Positions 10,352-19,164 of a stretch of 39,594 nucleotides of DNA are shown one piece after another. The notes beneath the pieces were generated by a model. The model saw nothing but the letters and a program-made list of their open reading frames with translations, searched no databases and was not told the origin of the DNA. The position numbers and the translations under genes are program-made. Origin of the DNA: Pseudobutyrivibrio sp. MD2005 (GTDB taxonomy: Bacteria > Bacillota > Clostridia > Lachnospirales > Lachnospiraceae); assembly GCF_000621865.1 (NCBI RefSeq), contig NZ_KK211361.1:41032-80625 (forward strand), written 5' to 3'. Numbering within the stretch: the stretch's first letter is position 1; every line of letters starts with the position of its first letter.

Positions 10352-11902
10352 TTACTTTGCGTAGTCTGTAACTCTTGATTCACGAATTACATTAACCTTA
10401 ATCTGTCCAGGATACTCTAGCTGTGATTCAATCTGCTTTGAAATATCCCTTGCCATGATGACCATATCGGCATCTGTAACCTGTTCAGGAACCACCATGA
10501 TTCGAATCTCTCTACCTGCTTGAATAGCAAAAGACTTTTCAACACCTTTAAAGCTGTTTGAAATTTCTTCAAGTTCTTTTAATCTGTTTGTGTATGTCTC
10601 CATAGCCTCGCGTCTTGCACCAGGTCTTGCTGCACTAATTGTATCAGCTGCCTGAACAACACAAGCTATAAGAGTTTCTGGCTCAACATCGCCATGATGT
10701 GCCTCAACAGCATTTACAACTGTCTGAGACTCTTTGTACTTGCGGCAAAGATCTGCACCGAGCTGTACGTGTGTACCCTCCTGCTCTCTATCTACTGCCT
10801 TTCCAATATCATGCAATAAACCTGCACGCTTTGCTACCCTAACATCAAGACCAAGCTCTGCAGCAAGTAATCCTGATAATTGAGCAACCTCGATAGAATG
10901 CTTTAATACATTCTGTCCGTAGCTGGTTCTGAACTTCATCTTTCCAAGTAATCTAAGAAGTTCTGGATGAATTCCCTGAACACCAACCTCAAGTGCGGCT
11001 GCATCGCCTTCCTCGCGGATCTGCTGTTCTACTTCCTTCTTAGCTTTTTCTACTGTCTCTTCGATTCTAGCTGGATGAATACGTCCATCTACAATAAGCT
11101 TTTCCAATGCAATACGTGCAATTTCACGTCTTACTGGATCGAATGCAGATAAAATAACTGCCTCAGGTGTATCATCAATAATAAGCTCTACGCCTGTCAT
11201 GGTCTCGAGTGTACGGATGTTACGTCCTTCTCTACCAATGATACGTCCCTTCATCTCATCGTTAGGGAGCTGCACTACTGAAATGGTAGTCTCAGCAACA
11301 TGATCTGCTGAACACTTCTGAATAGCACTAACTACGATTTCACGTGCCTTCTTATCAGCCTCATCCTTTGCCTGAGCTAAGCTCTCTTTAATAAGTTTTG
11401 CTGCGTCTAATTTGACGTCTTCTTCTACAGATTTTAAAAGTTGTTCTTTTGCTTGTTCGGAGGTAAGTCCTGAGATTCTCTCTAGTTCCTGCACACGCTG
11501 CTGATTAAGCTTTGCTACTTCCTCGCGCTGCTTGTTAAGCTGTTGTTCCTGACGAGCTAATTCTGAGTCTCTCTTTTCAACTGCATCGAGCTTCTTATCA
11601 AGATTATCTTCCTTCTGAGATAATCTATGCTCGCTTCTCTGAATTTCTGCTCGGCGCTCACGGATTTCCTTATCGAGATCGTTCTTCTGCTTCATGGCAT
11701 CTTCCTTTGCCTCAAGCATAGCTTCTCTCTTTTTAGCTTCCGCGCTCTTAACTGCCTCATCAATAATCTCACGAGCCTTTGCCTCGGCAGAATCCACCTT
11801 GTTCTTGCCTTGTTTCTCGTGAATTTGATTAGAAACAATAAGAGTGATAACAACTGCGATAGCGGCGACGATAACTGCTACGATAATCGTTACTGCGTTC
11901 AC
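10352..11902 (-). CDS. rny: Ribonuclease Y
   Basis: Membrane-tethered endoribonuclease that starts mRNA decay in many Firmicutes. The 516 residues match the family. One N-terminal membrane segment (about 3-24) is followed by a long coiled coil (about 35-185). A KH RNA-binding domain has [10 protein letters not shown] at 219-228, and the HD catalytic domain has His335 and the His364-Asp365 pair in LLHDIGK. The start is a GTG at 11902 with GGAGG seven bases away. The ribosome site lies within a short hairpin (see 11903-11915). The gene has its own promoter and terminator. Confidence 0.96.
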   Translation of the reverse strand: MNAVTIIVAVIVAAIAVVITLIVSNQIHEKQGKNKVDSAEAKAREIIDEAVKSAEAKKREAMLEAKEDAMKQKNDLDKEIRERRAEIQRSEHRLSQKEDNLDKKLDAVEKRDSELARQEQQLNKQREEVAKLNQQRVQELERISGLTSEQAKEQLLKSVEEDVKLDAAKLIKESLAQAKDEADKKAREIVVSAIQKCSADHVAETTISVVQLPNDEMKGRIIGREGRNIRTLETMTGVELIIDDTPEAVILSAFDPVRREIARIALEKLIVDGRIHPARIEETVEKAKKEVEQQIREEGDAAALEVGVQGIHPELLRLLGKMKFRTSYGQNVLKHSIEVAQLSGLLAAELGLDVRVAKRAGLLHDIGKAVDREQEGTHVQLGADLCRKYKESQTVVNAVEAHHGDVEPETLIACVVQAADTISAARPGARREAMETYTNRLKELEEISNSFKGVEKSFAIQAGREIRIMVVPEQVTDADMVIMARDISKQIESQLEYPGQIKVNVIRESRVTDYAK

Positions 11903-11915
11903 AGGAGCACCTCCT
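11903..11915 (-). promoter_or_regulatory. Hairpin covering the rny Shine-Dalgarno sequence
   Basis: On the minus strand AGGAG-GTG-CTCCT forms a 5-bp stem that contains most of the AGGAGG ribosome site and ends next to the GTG start codon. If stable it would reduce translation of rny. Short self-complementary stretches next to a strong SD can arise by chance, so a regulatory role is only inferred. Confidence 0.4.
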
Positions 11916-11984
11916 TATTTAATTTTCTAATTGGAATATAAAATAAAAGCTATACTGCTCTCATTTATAAACATCAACACAATT

Positions 11985-12013
11985 AGTTTAACTTTATATA
12001 GCCCTTATGTCAA
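11985..12013 (-). promoter_or_regulatory. Sigma-A promoter of rny
   Basis: On the minus strand TTGACA, a 17-base spacer and TAAACT predict a 5' leader of about 75 bases before the GTG start. It lies just past recX. Confidence 0.75.
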
Positions 12014-12046
12014 GCCTGCAAGCACCATATATAGTGTATCTAACCT

Positions 12047-12640
12047 CTATTTTAATACCCTATTTATGCTATCCGAAGAGAAACCTCTGGACGCCAAAAA
12101 ACGGTACATTTTTGCCCTATCTTCGTAACTGGAATTTTCTCTGTCGTATCCCTTTTTATCAAGCAGTTTTTCAATGAGGTCCCCCTCATCAACAGTGTAT
12201 TCCTCTTCCATCACACGCTCGATTACTTCAGATGAAATCCCCTTGCCAATAAGGTCTTGCTTGAGCCTCATTCTGCTTCTGGAATCCTGGTAAAACCTAA
12301 TGTGACTGGCAGCCATTCTGGCATCATCCAAATAGCCATATTCGTTGATGTAATCGATAGCTATATCAATCACATCCTCCGAATAGCCGCCTTCCTTAAG
12401 CTTATCCCTAAGATTCTTCTCCGACCTATCCTGCTTTTCAAGAAGGTGCAGTGCTCTTTTCTTGCAGCGAGGAATAATGATATCCTGCATTATCTGCTGA
12501 TAATCTGCTTCAGATAATTCTGCTCCCTCTTCTATTCCATAAGACTCGTATTCTTTTTTATATAGAACAAAATCTGCCCCGCCAGCGAGACAGATTTTTG
12601 CTCTTCCCTTTGTAAGTTTAACAAGAGATAAAACTTCCAT
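12047..12640 (-). CDS. recX: RecX, regulator of RecA
   Basis: RecX proteins bind RecA filaments and modulate strand exchange. The 197 residues carry the three-helix repeats of the family, including ALHLLEKQDRSEKNLRDKL and YINEYGYLDDARMAASHI, with further repeats to the C-terminus. The ATG lies 2 bases past the recA stop codon, so translation is probably coupled, and recX falls under the recA SOS promoter. No strong terminator was found before the rny promoter. Confidence 0.92.
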   Translation of the reverse strand: MEVLSLVKLTKGRAKICLAGGADFVLYKKEYESYGIEEGAELSEADYQQIMQDIIIPRCKKRALHLLEKQDRSEKNLRDKLKEGGYSEDVIDIAIDYINEYGYLDDARMAASHIRFYQDSRSRMRLKQDLIGKGISSEVIERVMEEEYTVDEGDLIEKLLDKKGYDRENSSYEDRAKMYRFLASRGFSSDSINRVLK

Positions 12641-12642
12641 TA

Positions 12643-13701
12643 TTATTCAATAACCTCTGTAGGAATATCGTCCTTCTTATCGCCACCAACTAAACCAACT
12701 TCTGATTCGTCAGTCTCAGCATAGTGCTCGCGGATTGCGTCTGCAATCTCCTCGCGAACTTCTGGATTCTGCTTAAGGTATGTCTTAGCGTTCTCGCGGC
12801 CCTGGCCAATCTTCTCGCCAAGGTATGCATACCAAGCACCAGATTTCTGTACAATATCAAGATTGGCTGCTACATCAAGAATATCGCCCTCACGAGAGAT
12901 ACCCTCACCAAACATGATATCGAACTCTGCCTCTCTGAATGGAGGTGCTACCTTGTTCTTTACGATCTTTGCACGAGTTCTGTTACCGATTACTTCGCCG
13001 TTCTGCTTGAGAGCCTCGATACGACGAACATCGATACGAACTGAAGCGTAGAACTTAAGAGCACGACCACCAGTTGTAGTCTCTGGGTTACCGAACATAA
13101 CACCAACCTTCTCACGAAGCTGGTTGATAAAGATGACAACGCAGTTTGTCTTTGCAACAATACCTGTGAGCTTTCTCATGGCCTGTGACATAAGACGTGC
13201 ATGAAGACCTACATGAGAATCACCCATATCTCCATCGATTTCTGCCTTTGGTACAAGTGCTGCAACTGAATCGACTACGATGATATCCATAGCGCCTGAA
13301 CGCACCATTGTCTCTGTGATTTCAAGAGCCTGTTCACCGTTATCAGGCTGAGAAATGTATAAATCGTCAATATCAACACCGATTGCCTTAGCATATTTAG
13401 GATCAAGAGCATGCTCAGCATCGATGAAACCAGCGATACCGCCTGCCTTCTGAACCTCTGCTACTGCGTGAAGTGCAAGTGTTGTCTTACCTGATGATTC
13501 TGGACCGTAGATTTCGATAATACGTCCCTTAGGGAAACCACCCTGTCCAAGTGCTATATCAAGACTGATTGAGCCTGTAGGAACTGTCTCTACCTGGATG
13601 TTAGCTCCCTCCCCAAGCTTCATAACAGAACCTTTACCATATTGTTTTTCAATCTGCGAAATCGCAGCATCTAACGCTTTAAGCTTATCTTCATTTGCCA
13701 T
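12643..13701 (-). CDS. recA: Recombinase RecA
   Basis: DNA strand-exchange protein and co-protease for LexA cleavage. The 352 residues include Walker A GPESSGKT at 66-73, [10 protein letters not shown], the L1/L2 DNA-binding loops around [20 protein letters not shown], and an acidic C-terminus. GGAGG precedes the ATG. A LexA box and a near-consensus promoter lie upstream, so it is predicted to be SOS-induced together with recX. Confidence 0.98.
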   Translation of the reverse strand: MANEDKLKALDAAISQIEKQYGKGSVMKLGEGANIQVETVPTGSISLDIALGQGGFPKGRIIEIYGPESSGKTTLALHAVAEVQKAGGIAGFIDAEHALDPKYAKAIGVDIDDLYISQPDNGEQALEITETMVRSGAMDIIVVDSVAALVPKAEIDGDMGDSHVGLHARLMSQAMRKLTGIVAKTNCVVIFINQLREKVGVMFGNPETTTGGRALKFYASVRIDVRRIEALKQNGEVIGNRTRAKIVKNKVAPPFREAEFDIMFGEGISREGDILDVAANLDIVQKSGAWYAYLGEKIGQGRENAKTYLKQNPEVREEIADAIREHYAETDESEVGLVGGDKKDDIPTEVIE

Positions 13702-13719
13702 TTAATAAAACCTCCGTTC

Positions 13720-13733
13720 GGAACAACTGTTCG
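13720..13733 (-). promoter_or_regulatory. LexA (SOS) box of recA
   Basis: On the minus strand CGAACAGTTGTTCC matches the Firmicute SOS operator CGAAC-N4-GTTCG except for the last base. It lies downstream of the -10 box, at about +8 to +21, and ends 4 bases before the GGAGG ribosome site, so LexA would block early elongation or promoter clearance. Confidence 0.8.
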
Positions 13734-13746
13734 TTTCTTTAATACA

Positions 13747-13775
13747 ATAATAGATAAAGTGATTATAAATGTCAA
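13747..13775 (-). promoter_or_regulatory. Sigma-A promoter of recA-recX
   Basis: On the minus strand TTGACA, a 17-base spacer and TATTAT place the start point near 13740, just before the LexA box. Confidence 0.85.
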
Positions 13776-13800
13776 CAAAAAATGGGATAAAAATTTGAAA

Positions 13801-13836
13801 ACAAAAAAACAAAAGACAGTGGCGAATGCCACTGCC
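13801..13836 (-). terminator. Terminator of prfC
   Basis: On the minus strand GGCAGTGGC-ATTC-GCCACTGTC forms a 9-bp stem, followed by TTTTG and a T7 run. It separates prfC from the recA promoter. Confidence 0.9.
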
Positions 13837-13876
13837 CATTAATATACACTGTAAAAATATTACCGTCAAGATATTT

Positions 13877-15466
13877 TTAGTTAGTACCAAATTCTGAAAG
13901 AACAAGCCCTTCATTTCTGTCGAGAACCATGCCCACAGACCATGAATTAACGAACAATAGAAGTGGTCTGTCCTTAAGGTCTTTAATCTTTTTCATATCA
14001 GATGTACCTGATATCTTATCTAAGTCATAATCTCCTTCAATCCATCTGATGTGCTCATATGGAAGGTTCTCAAGAGCGATTTCTACATTGTATTCATTGT
14101 TAAGACGATATTTTAATACGTCAAACTGAAGAACACCTACTACGCCTACGATGATTTCCTCCATACCAGTGTTAAACTCCTGGAAAATCTGGATAGCACC
14201 TTCCTGGGCAATCTGTGTGATTCCCTTCATAAACTGCTTACGCTTCATAGTATCAATCTGGCGAACACGTGCAAAATGCTCTGGAGCGAATGTAGGAATA
14301 CCTTCGAACTTAAATGGCTTTTTAGCAGATGTAAATGTATCACCAATGCTATAAAGGCCTGGATCAAACACACCAATAATATCACCAGCATAAGCTTTAT
14401 CTACTATCTTACGCTCATCTGCCATCATCTGCTGTGGAGCAGAAAGCTTTGCCTTACGTCCACCCTGAACATGTAAGTAATCCTTTGAAGCATCAAATGT
14501 ACCAGAACAAATACGAAGGAATGCAACACGGTCACGGTGCGCCTTGTTCATATTTGCCTGAATCTTAAATACAAATGCTGAGAAATCCTCTGAAAATGGA
14601 CTAATCTCACCTGCATCACTCTTACGTGGAAGTGGGCTATATGTCATCTGGAGGAAATGCTCAAGGAATGTCTCTACACCAAAGTTTGTAAGGGCAGAAC
14701 CAAAGAATACCGGAGAAAGCTCACCAGCTGTAACCTCATCCTGGTTAAACTCTGCACCTGCACCATCTAAAAGCTCAAGCTCTTCCATAAGCTGATCATA
14801 TTTTTCCTGACCAATTTCTTCCTTAAGAGCTGGATCATCTACTGAAAGAATGCGCTCCTCTCCCTGCTTTGTACCCTTTTGTGTATCAGAGAACATACGA
14901 ACACAGCGTGTATTTCTATCATACACACCCTTGAATTCCTTACCAGAACCGATTGGCCAGTTAACAGGAACTGTAGCGATACCAAGCTCGTTTTCAATAT
15001 CATCGAGAAGCTCAAATGTATCATTAGCATCTCTATCCATCTTATTAATGAATGTAAAGATAGGAATATGTCTCATAACACAAACCTTAAAAAGCTTACG
15101 TGTCTGAGCCTCAACACCCTTTGAAGCATCGATAACCATTACGGCACTATCGGCAGCCATAAGTGTACGATATGTATCCTCAGAGAAATCCTGGTGACCA
15201 GGTGTATCAAGAATATTGATGCAATATCCGTCATACTCAAACTGAAGAACTGAAGAAGTAACTGAAATACCTCTCTCCTTCTCAATTTCCATCCAGTCTG
15301 ATACAGCATGTCTGGCTGTGGCTTTTCCCTTTACGGAACCAGCCAAATTGATCTGTCCTCCATAAAGCAAAAACTTTTCGGTAAGTGTTGTCTTACCTGC
15401 ATCGGGATGGGAAATAATCGCAAAAGTACGACGTCTCTTTATCTCTTCTTCTACTGAACGTGCCAT
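13877..15466 (-). CDS. prfC: Peptide chain release factor 3
   Basis: Translational GTPase that recycles release factors RF1 and RF2 from the ribosome. The 529 residues match the family, with GTPase motifs SHPDAGKTTLTEK, DTPGHQDF and INKMDRD, and the RF3-typical RGISVTSSVLQF switch region. GGAGG precedes the ATG. The roughly 350 bases between it and the rpsU terminator contain a large structured element (15487-15740) that would form the 5' leader of its mRNA. Confidence 0.96.
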   Translation of the reverse strand: MARSVEEEIKRRRTFAIISHPDAGKTTLTEKFLLYGGQINLAGSVKGKATARHAVSDWMEIEKERGISVTSSVLQFEYDGYCINILDTPGHQDFSEDTYRTLMAADSAVMVIDASKGVEAQTRKLFKVCVMRHIPIFTFINKMDRDANDTFELLDDIENELGIATVPVNWPIGSGKEFKGVYDRNTRCVRMFSDTQKGTKQGEERILSVDDPALKEEIGQEKYDQLMEELELLDGAGAEFNQDEVTAGELSPVFFGSALTNFGVETFLEHFLQMTYSPLPRKSDAGEISPFSEDFSAFVFKIQANMNKAHRDRVAFLRICSGTFDASKDYLHVQGGRKAKLSAPQQMMADERKIVDKAYAGDIIGVFDPGLYSIGDTFTSAKKPFKFEGIPTFAPEHFARVRQIDTMKRKQFMKGITQIAQEGAIQIFQEFNTGMEEIIVGVVGVLQFDVLKYRLNNEYNVEIALENLPYEHIRWIEGDYDLDKISGTSDMKKIKDLKDRPLLLFVNSWSVGMVLDRNEGLVLSEFGTN

Positions 15467-15486
15467 AAAACCTCCAAAAATAATCC

Positions 15487-15740
15487 GCGGACACCTATAT
15501 CATTTCTCGACTGTTACGGTAACAAGCATTCGTCTTACTCCGCTTCGCATAGAAAGCTTCGCTTGAGTAAGCAAATAGCTTGTTGCCTACAGCCTATTTA
15601 TAGATTCTTGAAAAACATCAGTTTTTCAGGAATCGTAAATACCATGAAATAGATTTATCTATTTTCATGTCCTGCAAAGCAGGATTCTTGCTGACAATTT
15701 CATTGTTCTGTCAGCAAGAAGTCATACATTACTTGTCCGC
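15487..15740 (-). ncRNA. Candidate structured leader RNA or palindromic element upstream of prfC
   Basis: GCGGACA at 15487-15493 and TGTCCGC at 15734-15740 form an outer 7-bp stem that encloses five hairpins: (1) 15518-15587, nested stems of 10 and 7 bp; (2) 15603-15634, 14 bp with one G-U and a 4-base loop; (3) 15643-15669, about 11 bp with one bulge; (4) 15670-15684, 6 bp; (5) 15685-15720, 12 perfect bp. Hairpins 3, 4 and 5 abut with no spacer. No reading frame fits. It fills most of the gap between rpsU and prfC and ends about 20 bases before the prfC start. It could be a cis-regulatory RNA, a separate small RNA, or a non-autonomous palindromic mobile element. I do not recognise it as a known RNA family. 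Confidence 0.55.
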
Positions 15741-15748
15741 TCACAATT

Positions 15749-15777
15749 TTTCTATATATTAATACCAGCAATGCCAA
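15749..15777 (-). promoter_or_regulatory. Possible promoter of the prfC leader
   Basis: On the minus strand TTGGCA, a 17-base spacer and TAGAAA would start transcription a few bases before the outer stem of the structured element. The -10 box is weak, and other -10-like sequences overlap it. Confidence 0.35.
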
Positions 15778-15813
15778 TACACCATCGGCATAACTCGACT
15801 AAACGTAAACCGA

Positions 15814-15844
15814 AAAATAGCCTGTACCAGTAACCGGTACAGGC
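15814..15844 (-). terminator. Terminator of rpsU
   Basis: On the minus strand GCCTGTACC pairs with GGTACAGGC (9 bp, 7-base loop) and is followed by TATTTTT, 28 bases past the rpsU stop. Confidence 0.9.
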
Positions 15845-15872
15845 CATGATTTCATAAATTCTTCAACGTAAA

Positions 15873-16046
15873 TTAGAACTTACGCTTTCTAGCAGCCTCA
15901 GACTTCTTCTTACGCTTTACTGAAGGCTTCTCATAGTGCTCACGCTTACGAATCTCCTGCTGGATACCAGCCTTAGCACAGTTTCTCTTAAATCTACGAA
16001 GAGCGCTGTCTAATGACTCGTTTTCTTTAACTGTAACATATGACAT
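15873..16046 (-). CDS. rpsU: 30S ribosomal protein S21
   Basis: Small basic ribosomal protein of the 30S subunit, involved in initiation. The translated frame is 57 residues, starting [20 protein letters not shown] and ending in a Lys/Arg-rich tail ([14 protein letters not shown]), the usual S21 length and pattern. AGGA lies about 7 bases before the ATG, with a GGAGG further upstream. It is a single-gene transcript with its own promoter and terminator. Confidence 0.95.
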   Translation of the reverse strand: MSYVTVKENESLDSALRRFKRNCAKAGIQQEIRKREHYEKPSVKRKKKSEAARKRKF

Positions 16047-16110
16047 AGTCTAATCCTAACCTCCCTCCATTTGGGGACTTGTACTCATTAATCTAAAAGC
16101 ACTAACAAGC

Positions 16111-16138
16111 ATTTTAACAGAAAAAATTTATTTGTCAA
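16111..16138 (-). promoter_or_regulatory. Sigma-A promoter of rpsU
   Basis: On the minus strand TTGACA, a 16-base spacer and TAAAAT lie upstream of rpsU. No convincing alaS terminator is seen in the 90 bases between it and the alaS stop. Confidence 0.75.
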
Positions 16139-16232
16139 CCCAATTTTCTATAAAACTACGCAAGTTACGGTCTCAAGCCTTAGTATTACTCAAGCGCTTG
16201 ATACCTACTTGCTCATTTAACAACCTAATTTA

Positions 16233-18887
16233 TTAATTCAACATACCCTCAAGTACTGATCTTGCTTCTGCTAACGCATCTGCAATGCCTGCTGGATTCT
16301 TACCACCAGCCTGAGCCATGTTTGGACGACCGCCGCCGCCACCGCCAACCTTAGGTGCAATAGCCTTTACAAGGTTACCAGCATGTGCGCCAGCTTTCTG
16401 TGCTGCATCTGTTGCCATAACAACAAGGTTAACCTTGCCATCGCAATCAGATGCAAGAACGATAACGCCCTCGCCAAGCTTTGACTTAAGATCATCGCCA
16501 AGATCACGAAGACCGTTCATATCTACACCAGCTACTGATGTAGCAAGAAGCTTAACTCCGTTAACCTCTACGACTGAATCCATAACATCGCCTACTGCAG
16601 CCTGTGCTGCCTTAGCCTTCATAGATTCAAGCTCAGAATTTGCTTCCTTAAGCTGCTTCTGAAGATGTGCAATCTTCTCTTCTACGTCTGCTGGCTGACA
16701 CTTAAGTGCAGCTGCTGCAGCATTAAGCTTAGCTTCGATATCAGCATAGTATTCAAATACAGCTGCGCCAGTGATAGCTTCGATACGACGTGTACCAGCA
16801 GCTACACCGTTTTCTGAAAGAATCTTAAATGCAGAGATTTCAGATGTGTTTGATACGTGTGTACCACCACAAAGCTCTGTAGAGAAATCTCCCATCTTTA
16901 CAACGCGAACTTCGTCGCCGTATTTCTCACCAAAGAGAGCCATAGCACCGCTCTTCTTAGCTTCATCGATTGACATGATTGCTGTAGTAACTGCAAGACC
17001 TTCTGCAATCTTGTCATTTACCATCTTTTCAACCTTTGCGATTTCCTCAGGTGTCATTGCTGAGAAGTGAGAGAAATCGAAGCGTGTTCTATCAGCATCC
17101 TGGTATGAACCCTTCTGCTCTACGTGTGTACCAAGTACTTCACGAAGTGCCTTCTGAAGAAGGTGAGTAGCTGAGTGGTTCTTGCAGATACGGCTACGTC
17201 TTGCAGCATCAACCTTAAGTGTAACCTTATCGCCAACCTTAATCATACCTGACTTCATTTCACCAACGTGACCGATTTTACCACCCTTGAGCTTGATAGT
17301 GTCTTTAACTTCAAACTCACCGTTTGGTGTACAGATGATACCAGTATCACCAATCTGACCACCCATTGTAGCGTAGAATGGTGTTTCAGGAACGATGATT
17401 GTTCCAACTGTACCCTCTGTGATTGTATCAACGATTTCTGTCTCTGTTGTAAGAACAGTAACCTCTGACTCTGATGTAGTCTTGTCGTAGCCTACGAATT
17501 CAGATGTAACAGAAAGATCGATATCATCATAAACAGATGCATCAGCACCCATGTAGTTTGTCTCTTTACGAGCAGCACGAGCCTTCTGTCTCTGCTCCTC
17601 CATGCAAGCCTCAAAGCCGGAAGCATCATAAGAGAATCCCTTTTCCTCAAGGATTTCAGCTGTAAGATCTACAGGGAATCCGTAAGTATCATAAAGCTTG
17701 AATGTATTCTCTCCTGAAAGCTCCTTAGAGCCAGAAGCCTTAAGCTCCTCTTCCATCTTTGCAAGGATTTCAAGACCTTTATCGATAGTCTTGTTGAACT
17801 GCTCTTCCTCAGCTGTGAGAGTCTTGAAGATGAATTCTCTCTTCTCCCAAAGCTCTGGATAGCCATCCTTACATTCATTAATAACTGTCTCTGAAAGCTT
17901 AGCCATGAAAAGACCATCAATGCCAAGTGCACGGCCATGCTTAGCAGCACGTCTGATAAGACGACGAAGTACGTATCCTCTACCCTCGTTTGAAGGTGTA
18001 ACACCATCAGATACAAGGAATGTAGATGAACGAATATGATCAGTGATAAGACGAATTGAAACATCATCAAGAGCATCTACCTGATACTTCTTTCCAGACA
18101 TCTCGCAAATCTTGTCACGAATAGCCTTCATTGTGTCGATATCGAATACAGAATCAACATCCTGCATAACAACAGCAAGACGCTCAAGACCCATACCTGT
18201 ATCGATGTTCTTCTGAGCAAGCTCCTCATAACCGCCATGGCCATCGCCATTGAACTGAGTGAATACGTTGTTCCAAACTTCCATGTAACGGTCGCACTCG
18301 CAACCTACTTTACAATCAGGCTTGCCACAGCCGTATTTCTCACCACGGTCGTAGTAAATCTCTGAGCAAGGACCGCAAGGACCTGCACCATGCTCCCAGA
18401 AGTTATCACACTCGCCTGTCTCTGGATCACGATAGAAACGAGTGATGCGCTCTGGTGCAACACCAACTTCCTTTGTCCAGATTTCGAATGCTTCCTCATC
18501 CTCTCCATAAATAGATGGATATAAACGATTAGGGTCAAGCTCTAATACCTTAGTCAAGAATTCCCATGACCAAGCAATCGCCTCGTGCTTGAAATAATCG
18601 CCGAAGGAAAAATTACCAAGCATCTCAAAAAAAGTAAGATGGCGGGCCGTCTTACCTACATTATCAATGTCACCTGTTCTAACACATTTTTGACATGTTG
18701 TAACGCGTCTACGAGGTGGAATCTCCTGACCTGTAAAGTATGGCTTAAGAGGTGCCATACCAGCGTTGATAAGCAATAAACTGTTATCGTTCTGTGGTAC
18801 AAGAGAAAAACTATTGAGGCAAAGATGATCCTTGCTCTCAAAGAACTCCAAGTAGGCGCGTCGTAAATCATTAACACCAGTATTCAA
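16233..18887 (-). CDS. alaS: Alanyl-tRNA synthetase
   Basis: Charges tRNA-Ala. The class II catalytic domain begins with GVNDLRRAYLEFFESKDH and motif 2 (RHLTFFEMLGNFSFGDYFK). The editing domain has the zinc ligands HSATH and CGGTHVSNT, and a coiled coil and the Gly-rich C-Ala domain follow. The open frame continues 36 codons further upstream, but that part resembles no AlaRS N-terminus and overlaps the preceding gene. GGAGG lies nine bases before an in-frame TTG at 18887, and starting there gives an 884-residue protein with the expected short N-terminus, so TTG is the preferred start. No T-box is present upstream. Confidence 0.95.
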   Translation of the reverse strand: MNTGVNDLRRAYLEFFESKDHLCLNSFSLVPQNDNSLLLINAGMAPLKPYFTGQEIPPRRRVTTCQKCVRTGDIDNVGKTARHLTFFEMLGNFSFGDYFKHEAIAWSWEFLTKVLELDPNRLYPSIYGEDEEAFEIWTKEVGVAPERITRFYRDPETGECDNFWEHGAGPCGPCSEIYYDRGEKYGCGKPDCKVGCECDRYMEVWNNVFTQFNGDGHGGYEELAQKNIDTGMGLERLAVVMQDVDSVFDIDTMKAIRDKICEMSGKKYQVDALDDVSIRLITDHIRSSTFLVSDGVTPSNEGRGYVLRRLIRRAAKHGRALGIDGLFMAKLSETVINECKDGYPELWEKREFIFKTLTAEEEQFNKTIDKGLEILAKMEEELKASGSKELSGENTFKLYDTYGFPVDLTAEILEEKGFSYDASGFEACMEEQRQKARAARKETNYMGADASVYDDIDLSVTSEFVGYDKTTSESEVTVLTTETEIVDTITEGTVGTIIVPETPFYATMGGQIGDTGIICTPNGEFEVKDTIKLKGGKIGHVGEMKSGMIKVGDKVTLKVDAARRSRICKNHSATHLLQKALREVLGTHVEQKGSYQDADRTRFDFSHFSAMTPEEIAKVEKMVNDKIAEGLAVTTAIMSIDEAKKSGAMALFGEKYGDEVRVVKMGDFSTELCGGTHVSNTSEISAFKILSENGVAAGTRRIEAITGAAVFEYYADIEAKLNAAAAALKCQPADVEEKIAHLQKQLKEANSELESMKAKAAQAAVGDVMDSVVEVNGVKLLATSVAGVDMNGLRDLGDDLKSKLGEGVIVLASDCDGKVNLVVMATDAAQKAGAHAGNLVKAIAPKVGGGGGGRPNMAQAGGKNPAGIADALAEARSVLEGMLN

Positions 18888-18906
18888 AACAATAGTCCTC
18901 CAAAAA

Positions 18907-19065
18907 TTATTCCTCGGAAGAATTTGTTGCGGCATCAACGATGCCCTTCTTCCTATCGCTAGACTGGCGGAGTTTAATTCCAATAAAGCCTCCACAAATT
19001 CCTAACGCAACGAGTATGATCATTTTAATTAGATAACTTGCAAAACTAGATAAAAATGCAGACAT
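18907..19065 (-). CDS. Small single-pass membrane protein
   Basis: Not recognised. The preferred product has 52 residues: a short N-terminus, one membrane segment (about 11-31, KMIILVALGICGGFIGIKL), and a charged tail ending in Glu. The frame is open to an ATG at 19101, but AGGAGG lies seven bases before the ATG at 19065, which decides the start. It ends 19 bases before alaS and is probably co-transcribed with it. A TATAAT without a good -35 box lies about 65 bases upstream. Small membrane proteins next to alaS are common in this family of bacteria but have no assigned role that I know. Confidence 0.75.
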   Translation of the reverse strand: MSAFLSSFASYLIKMIILVALGICGGFIGIKLRQSSDRKKGIVDAATNSSEE

Positions 19066-19164
19066 AGCAGTTCCTCCTAAATTACAATATTCTTTAACCA
19101 ATTAAACCTTATAACATACTTAAGCAAATTATAATCCAAAATATTTCCAAATTCTACCCGTAAA

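Noticed and set aside
13702-13914. 70-codon minus-strand frame between prfC and recA
   Set aside because: It covers the recA promoter, LexA box and prfC terminator and has no ribosome site.
18888-18995. N-terminal extension of AlaRS
   Set aside because: The 36 extra codons overlap the small membrane gene and contain its stop region; the SD and family N-terminus both point to the TTG at 18887.
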